Shown piece by piece: positions 1 through 9,132 of a DNA stretch of 64,000 nt; the stretch's first letter is position 1, and each line of letters begins with the position of its first letter. The position numbers were made by a program, and so were the translations under genes. The DNA lies in assembly GCA_963780895.1 (NCBI GenBank), contig CAWAEG010000009.1, forward strand, positions 372,001 through 436,000, given 5' to 3'. Under the pieces are notes generated by a model, which was not told where the DNA came from, ran no database searches, and saw only the letters and a program-made list of their open reading frames with translations. The stretch comes from DASQFI01 sp963780895. GTDB lineage: Bacteria > Acidobacteriota > Vicinamibacteria > Vicinamibacterales > SCN-69-37.

Positions 1-52
1 GCTCCTTGCTCACGTCTCCCACCACGGCGGCGGCTGGATGCACGGCGCTCCG

Positions 53-1114
53 TTACGCTCGCCGTCGCCAGCGGCTCAGCGTGCCTGTGCCGCTCGACGC
101 GCTGAACGTCGTCGGCGGCGGCTCTCCCGGGTGCGCCATGAAGAAGCGCACCTCATCACCCACCCATTCCATGATTCCCCGGCTGATCGTGCCGGAATGG
201 GGACCCAGGTTGAGGTACTCGACCGCCATGGGCGTCGTGTTTTCGTCGATCCGCATTTTCGCGTGCACGATGACCTGGCCGCCAAACACGACTCTGACCT
301 CGTTGCCGGTCGACGTTCGCGAGCCGTACGCCAGCCACTGATCCGTCATCGCCTTGCCGTCACGGATCAGTTCCACGGGGACCCACTCGCCTTCGAGGCG
401 TCGCAACAGCGGTGTCATCTCCACGTCGAATCTGGACGGGTCGATCTCCTCTTTAATGGCGGGCGGCGGAGGCTGGCGCGTGCCGCCGGTCACATCGGCC
501 GGCCGGTCGGCTGATGCCCGGCCGAGACGCTCCAGCGCGTGGCCGCTGCCCTGGCTCGTTGCGAACGCCTGCGGGCGCGTCGCACCGCCCAGGCTGAGAC
601 AGAACGTCAGTTGGTCGCCCGCGAGCTCGAATAATCCATAGCTCCAGTTACCGGCGTCGGGACCCTCGACGAATTCGATGTCGATCGTCGGCGGTGTCGC
701 TTCGACGTCGATCGTGAAGATGCCTTCGTAGGTCGCTTCCGGCGACTCCATGCGAAACCGGTCGCCGTCGATGAGCAGCCGCGCGTGCGTCATCGACTCG
801 GCGGGCATCGCCGCCCCGTCGATCTCGAGACTGACGAAGCGCCAGTCGCCTTCGAGCGCGCGAAGCTGTTGGACGTGACGTGACAGGGCGGGCCAGCTGG
901 CGAAGCCGGTCTGGCGCGCGACCACCGACTGCGCGTCGGCAAGACGAAACCCGGCGCCGCGCACGGCGTCGGGCGTCAGCGTGCGCGCCTCGGGAAGATG
1001 ATCGATGAACGCCTGTGCGGCTGCCGGCGCGCCGTCGTTCAGTTGCGCGAGCAGCGTCTTCGCCTGGCGCCGCAGATGATCGAGGTTCGGACGAGCGGGA
1101 AGATTCTTGGACAC
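53..1114 (-). CDS. TIGR03067-domain protein (two domain copies)
   Basis: About 353 residues. The N-terminal 60 residues carry the ARPNLDHLRRQAK-type helical segment often found before these domains. Two copies of a TIGR03067-like domain follow, each opening with 'LEGDWRFVSLEIDG' or 'LEGEWVPVELIRDG' and later 'GLFEL.GDQLTFCLS' or 'GIMEWVGDEVRFFMA'. The family is common in Planctomycetes and Acidobacteria and its function is unknown. I chose the GTG at 1114 because a GGAGG lies four bases upstream (1119-1123); an ATG at 1144 is in frame but lacks a ribosome site. No signal peptide is visible, so it is probably cytoplasmic. Confidence 0.8.
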   Translation of the reverse strand: MSKNLPARPNLDHLRRQAKTLLAQLNDGAPAAAQAFIDHLPEARTLTPDAVRGAGFRLADAQSVVARQTGFASWPALSRHVQQLRALEGDWRFVSLEIDGAAMPAESMTHARLLIDGDRFRMESPEATYEGIFTIDVEATPPTIDIEFVEGPDAGNWSYGLFELAGDQLTFCLSLGGATRPQAFATSQGSGHALERLGRASADRPADVTGGTRQPPPPAIKEEIDPSRFDVEMTPLLRRLEGEWVPVELIRDGKAMTDQWLAYGSRTSTGNEVRVVFGGQVIVHAKMRIDENTTPMAVEYLNLGPHSGTISRGIMEWVGDEVRFFMAHPGEPPPTTFSASSGTGTLSRWRRRA

Positions 1115-1224
1115 GGTTCCTCCATGCATCGCCTGGGTCCGCAATCAGGCTGCACGAAGGACGTGCGTGAACGAAGGTGTTCGGAAGGTGAGTTGAACTC
1201 TTCCCGCGGACCCGGTGGCTTCCT

Positions 1225-2997
1225 TCAAGCCGGGAAACATTGTAATCGGGTAATCGGGCAATTGGGTAATTGAGTAATTGGACCGCGCCCGCATGTCAAA
1301 ATGAGGAGCGTGCTGAAACGCATGCGGCAATGGGCGCGGACGATCAAGCGCGACGTCCACGCCATCGGGTTCGCTGCTCGCGATCCGCGTGTGCCGTGGT
1401 ACGCGAAGGTGATGGCCGCGACGGTGGTCGCATACGCGCTCAGCCCGATCGATTTGATTCCGGACTTCATCCCCGTAGTGGGATATCTCGACGATCTCGT
1501 CATCGTCCCGCGGGATTCTCTGACGGCACGCTGATACCCGCGGACTCCTGAGCGAGTTCCGTGCCCGAGCCGAAGAGCACGCTTTCGTCCCGACCAGTAC
1601 AGCGCGACCCCGATCACGTTCGTCACGAGGATCAGCCCCGCAATCTTCAGCGCGAAGACCGTCCGGCTGCCGACCGGAATGATCGGCAGGACCGAGAGCC
1701 CGACATAGAGCGCCGTCATGATGAAGCCGGAGAGGGCGCAGAGCTTCAGCCACGACGGTGCGGGCAACTTTGCGCGTTTCAGTCCCACGAGCGGAATCGC
1801 GAACATCGCCAGGTACGTGAGCGCGTAAAAGATCCCGGCTGAATTCCAGAGCAGCTGAAACGCCTCCTGACGGCCGACGCCGACGAGCCCGAGCGTGCTC
1901 AACACGAACGTGGCGGCCCCGACGAAGAGGATCGAATTCACGGGCGTCCGGTAGCGCTCGCTGAGACGGGTGAACCAGGCTGGAAGCAGGCTGTCCCACC
2001 CGGCGACCATCGGCAGGCGCGTGCTCCCGGCGAAGTTCACGCTCGCCTGCGCAAACCGGATCGCGAGCATCGCGCTGAGCGTCAGCGGCGCGACCGCCGC
2101 CACGGCGCCGAGCGGACCGAAGCCGACCGTGAGGAGCTGCGGAATCGGCGCGATGAGATCGATGTCGTCGATCGGAATCATCCCGAGCACGGAGCTCGTG
2201 CCGAGCACGAACATCAGGACGATGATCGGCGCGCCGATGACCGTCGCGCGCGTGATGCTCCTTACCGGATCCCGGCACTCGCCGGCGTGAATGGCGACGT
2301 ATTCGAAGCCGCCGAACGCGCCGAATCCCATCTTGCCGAGGAGGTTCAGGCTGAGCAGCGAGATGACGGGCGTGGCGGTCTGCAGCGGATGAAATTCCGC
2401 GAGCGTCCCGTTGGCCACGTTGAGCCAGGGGAGCGCGATGATCATCGCGAACGTCCCGAGCATCAGCACGCCGCCCGCCGTGTGCACCCATTTGCCGACG
2501 CGAAGGCCGACGATCGTGATCCACACCAGCGCGCCGACGACCATCGCCGTCGTCGCGCAGATGACCCAGTTCTGCGCCGTGAACCCGGCCACGCGCGGGC
2601 CGAAGATGTAGCCGAGATACTGCGTGAACTGCAGCCCGACGTTCGTCATGTTCAGGATCGCGAACAGCCAGAGATTCCACGCGACGATGAAGCCAATCGA
2701 CTCGTTGAAGCCGATCTTGGCCCACTGGTAGAGCCCACCTTCGAGCGGCATCGCGCGGTTGAGCCACACGGCGACGATGGCCGACGGCACGTAGAACAGC
2801 ACCACGGCGATGAGCCAGAAGATGACGTGCGCCGGTCCCTGCTTGGCGGCGACGCCGACCCACTGCAGGCCGACGATGAACAGGATTTGCGCGAAGACGA
2901 GGTCGCGGATCGAGAGTTCCTTGCGGAGCGCGGCACTGTGCGCGTGGACGGCGGCTTCGCCGTGACCGCGGTCCGCGGGCGCTTCACGCACGTTCAT
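1225..2997 (-). CDS. APC-superfamily amino acid permease
   Basis: A polytopic membrane protein with about twelve hydrophobic segments. The APC pattern is clear: an early 'RDLVFAQILFIVGLQWVG' helix, a broken helix with 'MPLEGGLYQWAK', and 'GFGAFGGFEYVAIHAGE' in the helix 6 region. It probably imports amino acids or related amines by cation or substrate exchange. The start is the Met at 2997, before the MNVREAP segment. The recognisable permease ends near 1555 (about YWSGRKRA). The frame then runs about 110 more codons to 1225 as low-complexity sequence antisense to a DUF1232 gene, so the genuine stop has probably been lost by deletion or frameshift. Neighbours give no pathway clue. Confidence 0.8.
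   Translation of the reverse strand: MNVREAPADRGHGEAAVHAHSAALRKELSIRDLVFAQILFIVGLQWVGVAAKQGPAHVIFWLIAVVLFYVPSAIVAVWLNRAMPLEGGLYQWAKIGFNESIGFIVAWNLWLFAILNMTNVGLQFTQYLGYIFGPRVAGFTAQNWVICATTAMVVGALVWITIVGLRVGKWVHTAGGVLMLGTFAMIIALPWLNVANGTLAEFHPLQTATPVISLLSLNLLGKMGFGAFGGFEYVAIHAGECRDPVRSITRATVIGAPIIVLMFVLGTSSVLGMIPIDDIDLIAPIPQLLTVGFGPLGAVAAVAPLTLSAMLAIRFAQASVNFAGSTRLPMVAGWDSLLPAWFTRLSERYRTPVNSILFVGAATFVLSTLGLVGVGRQEAFQLLWNSAGIFYALTYLAMFAIPLVGLKRAKLPAPSWLKLCALSGFIMTALYVGLSVLPIIPVGSRTVFALKIAGLILVTNVIGVALYWSGRKRALRLGHGTRSGVRGYQRAVRESRGTMTRSSRYPTTGMKSGIKSIGLSAYATTVAAITFAYHGTRGSRAANPMAWTSRLIVRAHCRMRFSTLLILTCGRGPITQLPNCPITRLQCFPA
1242..1281. repeat. 8-bp tandem repeat, five units
   Basis: Five consecutive octamers: GTAATCGG, GTAATCGG, GCAATTGG, GTAATTGA, GTAATTGG. 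The array lies just upstream of the DUF1232 gene. Arrays of the same unit occur at 6176-6231 and 58404-58480, so this is a dispersed family. Confidence 0.8.
1301..1534 (+). CDS. DUF1232 (YkvA-like) small membrane protein, C-terminus likely truncated
   Basis: A 77-residue product. It contains the DUF1232 core 'YALSPIDLIPDFIPVVGYLDDLVIVP' split over about residues 48-72, preceded by 'DPRVPWYAKVMAATVVA'. Family members usually continue for another 30-60 residues after 'DDLVIVP'; here the frame leaves the family at about 1510 and stops seven codons later. The missing tail faces the abnormal C-terminal extension of the convergent permease, which suggests one deletion or indel damaged both 3' ends. 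The function of the family is unknown. The ATG at 1301 begins ATGAGGAGC; no strong ribosome site is seen. Confidence 0.7.
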   Translation: MRSVLKRMRQWARTIKRDVHAIGFAARDPRVPWYAKVMAATVVAYALSPIDLIPDFIPVVGYLDDLVIVPRDSLTAR

Positions 2998-3043
2998 GAC
3001 GGTCAATCGCGCCGCATTATGACAGTCGACCCGCGCGGCTACT

Positions 3044-3112
3044 GCGTTTTCCAGTTGTCTGTAGCGGGTGGAAGACGTGCACGTCACTCGACGACGCCGA
3101 TCTGGAAAGCGC
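3044..3112. repeat. Short inverted-repeat element (relative of the copy at 13192)
   Basis: The ends GCGTTTTCCAG (3044-3054) and CTGGAAAGCGC (3102-3112) are inverted with one mismatch. The inside shares GTGCACGTCACTCGACGAC in inverted orientation with the element near 13192. The termini match the ends of the larger TIR family (8959-9126). It occupies the promoter-side region of the permease gene. Confidence 0.6.
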
Positions 3113-3152
3113 TGTAACGCCCATCTGCCCGGAACCGATAAGCCAACCGGGT

Positions 3153-3488
3153 ATGAAATCGGTCTTCGCTTGGGCGACGGTGTTTCTCGGTCTCGAACTC
3201 TTGAGGTCGCTGGTCATGTCGATCGCACCTTCCGGGGAACCAGTGCTCGTTCGACGGGTCTCCGCTAACACAGTTGTAATTGTTCGTGACGTGGGCGGCG
3301 GCTACCTCATCGAAAAAGGTAGCGGCTGTGTCGCTCTGGATCGATATGTGGGCAAGCGGGTCGTTCTCGATTCACCGGAGCGGTTCCTGGACGGCGGTTC
3401 AACGCTCCGCATACCCGACCTCGATCAGAACTGTCCAATCCTGACCGCACAAACGGTCGACGCGTGGGACCTTTCCCGGGTTCGTTGA
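3153..3488 (+). CDS. Hypothetical small secreted or membrane-anchored protein
   Basis: 111 residues. The N-terminus is hydrophobic (MKSVFAWATVFLGLELL), compatible with a signal anchor. Two cysteines (near residues 58 and 94) lie in the remaining part. I recognise no family. It is followed seven bases later by the convergent end of the PD40 kinase. Local base composition is lower in GC than the neighbours, and no strong Shine-Dalgarno is present, so the gene may be a recent arrival or a spurious open frame. Confidence 0.5.
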   Translation: MKSVFAWATVFLGLELLRSLVMSIAPSGEPVLVRRVSANTVVIVRDVGGGYLIEKGSGCVALDRYVGKRVVLDSPERFLDGGSTLRIPDLDQNCPILTAQTVDAWDLSRVR

Positions 3489-3495
3489 CCGGGCG

Positions 3496-6154
3496 TTACC
3501 GGCGCGCGATTTCCGCCACCCAGATATCCGCCTGGCGATCTTCGAGCGTGAAGAAGAACTGGCCCTTTGCGACGGCGAAGTCCGGACGAATCGACGGACG
3601 CGAGAGGTCGCTGAACTGCACGAGCAGCTTCGGGCGGCCGCCGGCGACGGGGACGCTCCAGAACGACGCGCGCCGCTCGGCGTCGTGACTCTTGAAATAG
3701 ATCGTCTGGCCGTCCTCTGACCTGGCCAGGCTCTCCGCGGCGGGATCACCCGGCGACGAGGGCGCGTACACCACCCGGACCGCCTTCGACTCGACGTCGA
3801 CGATTTCGATCGCACCCTGCCGTGGGACCGCGAGCGATCGCCCGTCCGGAAGCCACAAGGCTTTGTAGCTCGTGCCCGGGCGGAGTAAGGCGGGCGAGGT
3901 CCAGCTTCCAGATGACTCTCGCCGCATGAGGAACGCACCGCGAGCCTGACCGCCGACCCCCGAATTATCCCAATATGCCAGGGAGCGGCCATCCGGCGAC
4001 CAGGCTGGGTAGGCTTCATGCGACGGCGTCGCCGTCAGCTGCTGCGGCGTGCCGCCGTCGAGCTTCGTGACGAAGATGTCGCGCGACCCGGTCTTCCACG
4101 AGTGGTACGCGACCTCGGTGCCGTCGGGCGACACGTCCGGACAAAAATCATGTGCCGGATCCGTCGTCAATCGCTCGACGGGGCCACCGCCGATCGGCAT
4201 TCGGAAGATCTCGGCGTTGAGATGGAGATTGGAGTCGTACACGAGCCAGCGTCCGTCCGGCGACACGGTCATGGCTTCGATAATCTGATTTCCGCTCGTG
4301 ATGACTTTCGCGGCGGAAATATCGACGGGACCGCGCGTCGGGACGGGCAGTGACCAGATGTTCGCGCGGGCGGTGTACGTCACATATGTCAGGCGCTCCC
4401 CCTTGGCGGAAAACGCCATCGAGTACACGCCGAGACCGGTGGTGACCCGCTGCGGCTCGCCATGGGCCCGTCCGTCGTTGCCAATCTCGGCAACATAGAT
4501 GTCGCGCGGGCCCTGGCGGTTCGAGACGAAATACAACTGGCGCCCATCCGGCGACCAGACCGGACTGTGATTCATCGTGCCGCGCTGTTCGACCAGATCC
4601 ACCGGCGCGCCGCCGCCGACTGGCACCAGCACGATCGAGGTCGGCGAGATGTTGCCGAACTGCAGCCCGGGCTCGCTGGCCGGCCGGTTGCCGGAGACGC
4701 ACGCAACCCACCGGTCATCCGGCGACCAGGCGCAGGAGTGCGGCTCGCGAGCCTTGCCGAGCGGCCGTTCATTGCCGCCGTTCGGGTCGATCAAGGACAA
4801 GTCATCGTCGCGCACGAGCAGAATGCGTTTCCCGTTCGCGGCCCACGTGGCCGAATCGACCGGCGGCGCCGCGACGCGCTGTCCCTTTCCGCCGAGCGCC
4901 GACACGAGAAACGCACCGGCCTGGGTCAGATACAGGATCTGACTGCCGTCTGGCGACCAGCGAGGCTGGTACTCGAGCGCCTGCGGTTCCTCGGACAGCG
5001 TGATCGTCCGGCCGCCGCCAACGGGCCGGATGAAGATGCGCATGTGCGTTGCGGTGCCGGCGGCGTAGGCAAGCAGCCGGCCGTCCGGAGAGATCGCCGC
5101 GTCGATCTCGAGGCCATCGTCGGCCGTGACCTGCGTCGCCGTTCCAATCGAGATGACGGCCGGGGTCGTATCCGCCGGGCGCGGCTGCCCGCGCCACCAC
5201 CAGAACGCGGCGCCCGCGCCGGCCAGGGCGATGATGGCAGCGGCCAGCGGGATCCACGACGAACGACGGGCGGTCGGCGGCGCGGTGACGGGAACCGGCT
5301 GCGTCGGCGACGAACCGGAGAGCGTTTCGAGCGCGAAGGCGATGTCGCGCGCGCTCTGGAAACGCTGCGAGGGATCTTTTTCCAGGCAGTGCCGGACGAT
5401 GCGATCGAGCGCGGGAGAGAGATCGGCACGCTGCTGCGTCAGCTCGGGCGGCTCGTCGCGCAGGATCGCCGTCATCGTTTCGGCCGCCGTGTCGCGACGG
5501 AACGCGCGCTGACCGGTCAGCATTTCGTAGAACACCGCGCCGAACGCGAACAGATCGGCGCGCGCGTCCACGTGTTCGCCGCGGACCTGCTCGGGCGCCA
5601 TGTATCCGACCGTGCCCATCGACGACGCCCGGATCGGTCGCCGCGGCCACGGTCTGCGTGGCTCCGGTGAACGACGGCAGATGGCGCGCGAGGCCGAAGT
5701 CGAGAATCTTCACGCGCCCGTCGCGGATCAGAAACAGGTTGTCCGGCTTCAAATCCCGGTGGACGACCTGTTTGTCGTGGGCAGCGGCGAGCCCGCGCGC
5801 GATCTGCACGGCCACGTCGAGCGCCTTGCGCACGGGCACGGGACCGGCCTTCAGCCGGGCGGCGAGCGTCTCGCCTTCGAGGAGCTCGGTGACGACGAAC
5901 ATCTGGCCGTCGTGAGTGCCGGTGTCATGAATGGCGAGGACGTTCGGGTGCGAGAGCGAGGCGACCGCCTGCGCCTCGCGTTCGAAGCGCGCGCGCCGTT
6001 CGGGATCGCTGGCGAAGCTTGCGGGCAGGATCTTGATGGCGACGTCACGGTTGAGCCGCGTGTCGTGCGCGCGGTAGACCTCGCCCATCCCGCCGGCGCC
6101 GATGGCGGCGACGATCTCGTACGGTCCGAGGGTTGTGCCGGGGGCTAGGGGCAT
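3496..6154 (-). CDS. Receptor-type Ser/Thr protein kinase with PD40 propeller, one frameshift
   Basis: The N-terminal kinase domain starts 'TTLGPYEIVAAIGAGGMGEVYRA' (split for length) with a VAIKIL lysine, HRDLKPDN catalytic loop and ILDFGLA. After 'MGTVGYMAPEQ' come the C-lobe, a juxtamembrane segment, one transmembrane helix (SSWIPLAAAIIALAGAGAAFW) and a long extracytoplasmic array of PD40/TolB-like blades with repeated 'WSPDG'. The protein likely senses an outside signal and phosphorylates cytoplasmic Ser/Thr targets. The frame changes near 5620 beside a GGG run between 'ATDPG' and 'MGTVGYM'; removing one G restores 'DPASSMGTVGYM'. The start is the ATG at 6154, after which MPLAPGTTLG begins. 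It is divergent from a second kinase of the same architecture. Confidence 0.85.
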
Positions 6155-6175
6155 GAGCGGGAGCAACTGTATCGG

Positions 6176-6231
6176 GTAATTGGGTAATCGGGGAATTGGG
6201 TAATTGGGTAATCGGGGAATTGGGTAATGGC
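6176..6231. repeat. 8-bp tandem repeat with 24-bp higher order
   Basis: Seven octamers in register. The triplet GTAATTGG-GTAATCGG-GGAATTGG occurs twice, followed by GTAATGGC, giving a 24-bp super-repeat. It fills the 117-bp gap between two divergent kinase start codons, so it must overlap or abut their promoters. Confidence 0.85.
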
Positions 6232-6271
6232 TTCGCGCCTATAATTCGGGTTCGATCTCGAGTCTCTCGAC

Positions 6272-8947
6272 ATGCCGCTTGACGTAGGCAGCAAACTCGG
6301 CGCGTACGAAATTCTCGCGCACCTCGGTGCAGGAGGAATGGGCGAAGTCTATCGCGCGCGCGATCCCCGGCTTGGACGCGAAATCGCGATCAAGGTCCTG
6401 CCGGCGACGCTCGCCGACGATCCGGACCGGCGGGAGCGCTTCGAACGCGAGGCGCGCGCCATCGCGTCGCTCAACCATCCGCACATCGTCACCATTCATT
6501 CGGTCGAGCAGGGTGCGGGTCTGCACTTCCTGACCATGGAGCTCGTGGAGGGGACGACGCTCGCCGACCTGATTCCCCAACGCGGGTTTCCCATTTCGCG
6601 CGTCCTCGAGATCGCGATTGCGATCAGCGATGCCGTCGCAGCCGCACATGACAAGGGCGTGACCCATCGCGATCTCAAGCCCGCGAACGTCATGATCCGC
6701 AGCGACGGCCGGGTCAAGCTCCTTGATTTCGGCCTCGCCAAGTTGAGAGAAAAGGCGCCCGACGGTGGCAGCACCGTGCTCGCGGCCACGCAGCTGGCGA
6801 CCGGCGAAGGACGGATTGTCGGCACTGTGGCCTACATGTCACCGGAGCAGGCCGAAGGCAAAGCGGTCGATCATCGCACGGACATCTTCTCACTCGGCGT
6901 GATGCTCTACGAGATGGTAACGGGCGAGCGCCCGTTCACAGGCGAGACCTCGCTCTCGGTCCTGGCGTCGATCGTCAGAGACACGCCGGCGGTCGCATCG
7001 TCGCTGCGGAATGACGTGCCGCAGGAGCTCGGGCAGATCATCCGGCGCGCCCTCGTCAAAGATCCGGAACGGCGGTATCAGTCGGCGAAAGATCTCCGAA
7101 ACGAGCTCGAGGACTTGCAGCGCGACCTGCAGTCCGTCGCGCATCCGGTATCGGAGACAGCAGCCGCACCCCAGGCCGGCCACCGCTCACGGCGGCTTTT
7201 GATGCTGATCGCCGGCATCGGGGCGCTCGTCGTCGTCGGTGCCGTGGGCGTCTCCCTCGGATGGTTTTCGAGGTCCGACCGTGTAACCGCTGGCCCGGCG
7301 CTCGGGACGTTTCAACGCCTGACCTTGCAGCAGGGCCTCGAAGCCTTTCCGAGTCTGGCGCCGGATGGCAAGTGGCTGGTGTACTCGGTCGGCGGCGACA
7401 TCTTCCTTCAGAGTGTCGGCGGTCAGGGCGTGATCAACCTGACGAAGGATTCTCCCGCGGACGACTCCCAACCGGCGTTTTCCCCCGACGGCGAACGCAT
7501 CGCGTTCGTCTCGACCCGCGAGGGTGGAGGCCTGTTCACCATGGGGCGGACCGGCGAATCCGTGCGGCGCCTCGCCGAAGCCGGGTTCAATCCCAAGTGG
7601 TCCCCCGACAGCAAAGAGATTGTCTACGCCACCGAACCCGTCCTGGGCGAGCCGCACAATCGCAACGTCCGCACCAGTGAGCTCTGGGCCGTCAACAGCG
7701 AGACCGGCGCCAAACGCCGCATCATCGACAGCGACGGCGTGCACCCGTCATGGTCGCCGCACGGCAATCGAATCGCCTACTGGCGTATCAGGATTCCCGG
7801 CCGCGGCCTGGGGCAGCGCGACATCTGGACGGTGCCCGCGACAGGCGGCGAGCCATCGCCAGTGACCGATGATGCTCCCCTCGACTGGAGCCCCGTGTGG
7901 TCTGCCGACGGGAAGTTTCTCTACTTCTCCAGTGATCGAGGTGGCAGCCTGAATCTCTGGCGCGTGCCGATTGACGAAGCGTCCGGGAAGACCCTCGGAC
8001 CGCCGGAAGCGGTGACGACCCCTTCCGCGTTCCTCGGGCATTTCAGCTTCTCGGCGGACGGCACGCGACTCGCCTTCGAATCCCGGGTCATGGACGCCAA
8101 TGTGCAGAAGCTGGCCGTGGACTCGACCACTGAGACTGTGCCCGGAACGCCGGTGCAGCTGACGACCGGCTCGAGGCCATGGCTCTACGTAGACGTTTCG
8201 CCTGACGGCGAGTGGCTGGTGCTGGCGCCGCAATTCATGAAGGAGGACTTGTACGTCACCCGCATCGGAAGCACCGATATCCGGCAACTGACGGACGATC
8301 CGGACCGGGATCGGATGCCCCGGTGGGCGCCCGACGGCAAGACGATCGCCTTTTATTCAGATCGCGAAGACCAGAACTACAACCTGTGGACGATTCGGGC
8401 CGACGGCAGCGGACGTCAGCGCGTGAGTTTCTTGGCGGGTGGCGGCTACTATCCGAGCTGGTCGGTCGACGGGCGCCGCCTCGCCGGGTCGCAGGGAATC
8501 ACGCAGGGTGGTGCGGTGTTTCTGTTCGATCCCACGAAACCCTGGAAGGAGCAGACCGTCGAAACGGTGTCACCGCCGCCCGAGGGTTTCCGTGGGTGGT
8601 CGTGGTCAGCCGATGGGCGCTACATCCTCGGGCAGTTCGAGCGAGGGACTGTGCAAGGCGGAGGCTTGATTCTCTATTCCGTCGAATCGAAGTCGTTCGA
8701 ACGCTTGCGGGATTCAGGGTCGATGCCTGGCTGGCTGAAAGACGACCGTCGATTTGTGTTCTTCGAGCGCGACACGATCTTCCTGATGGATATCCGAACG
8801 AAACGCGTCAAGGAGCTCTGGTCGACGAAAGGCATTCCCATTCGCGCGCTCGCGGTCTCGCGCAAGGACGAGTCCGTCTACTTCGTTCCGCTCGCCACGG
8901 GCGGCGATATCTGGATGGCCACGCTCGCTGCGCCACCCGACAGGTAG
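6272..8947 (+). CDS. Receptor-type Ser/Thr protein kinase with PD40 propeller
   Basis: 891 residues, intact. Kinase domain about 10-275: glycine loop GAGGMGEVY, Lys41 in IAIKVL, HRD at 132-134 in 'THRDLKPANV', DFG at 152-154, and 'GTVAYMSPEQ' activation-loop end. A transmembrane helix lies near residues 305-330 (LLMLIAGIGALVVVGAVGV). The rest is an extracytoplasmic PD40/TolB-like propeller with recurring 'FSPDG', 'WSPDS' and 'WAPDG' blades. This is a bacterial Hanks-type kinase with a periplasmic sensor. It is divergent from the kinase ending at 3496. Unlike two other kinases in the window, it keeps the canonical HRD arginine. Confidence 0.9.
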   Translation: MPLDVGSKLGAYEILAHLGAGGMGEVYRARDPRLGREIAIKVLPATLADDPDRRERFEREARAIASLNHPHIVTIHSVEQGAGLHFLTMELVEGTTLADLIPQRGFPISRVLEIAIAISDAVAAAHDKGVTHRDLKPANVMIRSDGRVKLLDFGLAKLREKAPDGGSTVLAATQLATGEGRIVGTVAYMSPEQAEGKAVDHRTDIFSLGVMLYEMVTGERPFTGETSLSVLASIVRDTPAVASSLRNDVPQELGQIIRRALVKDPERRYQSAKDLRNELEDLQRDLQSVAHPVSETAAAPQAGHRSRRLLMLIAGIGALVVVGAVGVSLGWFSRSDRVTAGPALGTFQRLTLQQGLEAFPSLAPDGKWLVYSVGGDIFLQSVGGQGVINLTKDSPADDSQPAFSPDGERIAFVSTREGGGLFTMGRTGESVRRLAEAGFNPKWSPDSKEIVYATEPVLGEPHNRNVRTSELWAVNSETGAKRRIIDSDGVHPSWSPHGNRIAYWRIRIPGRGLGQRDIWTVPATGGEPSPVTDDAPLDWSPVWSADGKFLYFSSDRGGSLNLWRVPIDEASGKTLGPPEAVTTPSAFLGHFSFSADGTRLAFESRVMDANVQKLAVDSTTETVPGTPVQLTTGSRPWLYVDVSPDGEWLVLAPQFMKEDLYVTRIGSTDIRQLTDDPDRDRMPRWAPDGKTIAFYSDREDQNYNLWTIRADGSGRQRVSFLAGGGYYPSWSVDGRRLAGSQGITQGGAVFLFDPTKPWKEQTVETVSPPPEGFRGWSWSADGRYILGQFERGTVQGGGLILYSVESKSFERLRDSGSMPGWLKDDRRFVFFERDTIFLMDIRTKRVKELWSTKGIPIRALAVSRKDESVYFVPLATGGDIWMATLAAPPDR

Positions 8948-8958
8948 TCGGTGGTTAG

Positions 8959-9126
8959 AGCGTTTTCCAGATCGGTGTAGCGTGTTCCTGCGCCCTCCCG
9001 CTCGCCGCTTGCCGCAAGGCAGCGTGATCGGCCGCCTTCGCTGAAGCTACGGCGGGCCAAGGGCCTGCCTAGCGGCGCTCGCAAAGGTCGGGCTCCGGAA
9101 CACGCTACACCGATCTGGAAAACGCT
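8959..9126. mobile_element. TIR element, 168 bp, perfect 30-bp termini
   Basis: Left end 8959-8988 (AGCGTTTTCCAGATCGGTGT...) and right end 9097-9126 are exact reverse complements over 30 bp. The interior is GC-rich and encodes nothing recognisable. Related copies: 41240-41365 (perfect 18-bp termini), 49331-49494 (decayed), and a half copy split by the group II intron (34333-34345 plus 36255-36314). The shape is that of a non-autonomous MITE. It separates the kinase end from the convergent dioxygenase end and may also terminate transcription. Confidence 0.85.
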
Positions 9127-9132
9127 GTAGCC

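Noticed and set aside
1145..2863. Alternative minus-strand frame of about 570 codons over the permease
   Set aside because: It is a shifted frame of the APC permease, Arg-rich and without transmembrane pattern.
4462..5670. Plus-strand frame of about 400 codons over the PD40 kinase
   Set aside because: Antisense shadow with Arg/Asp-rich composition and no motif; the minus strand carries kinase and PD40 motifs.
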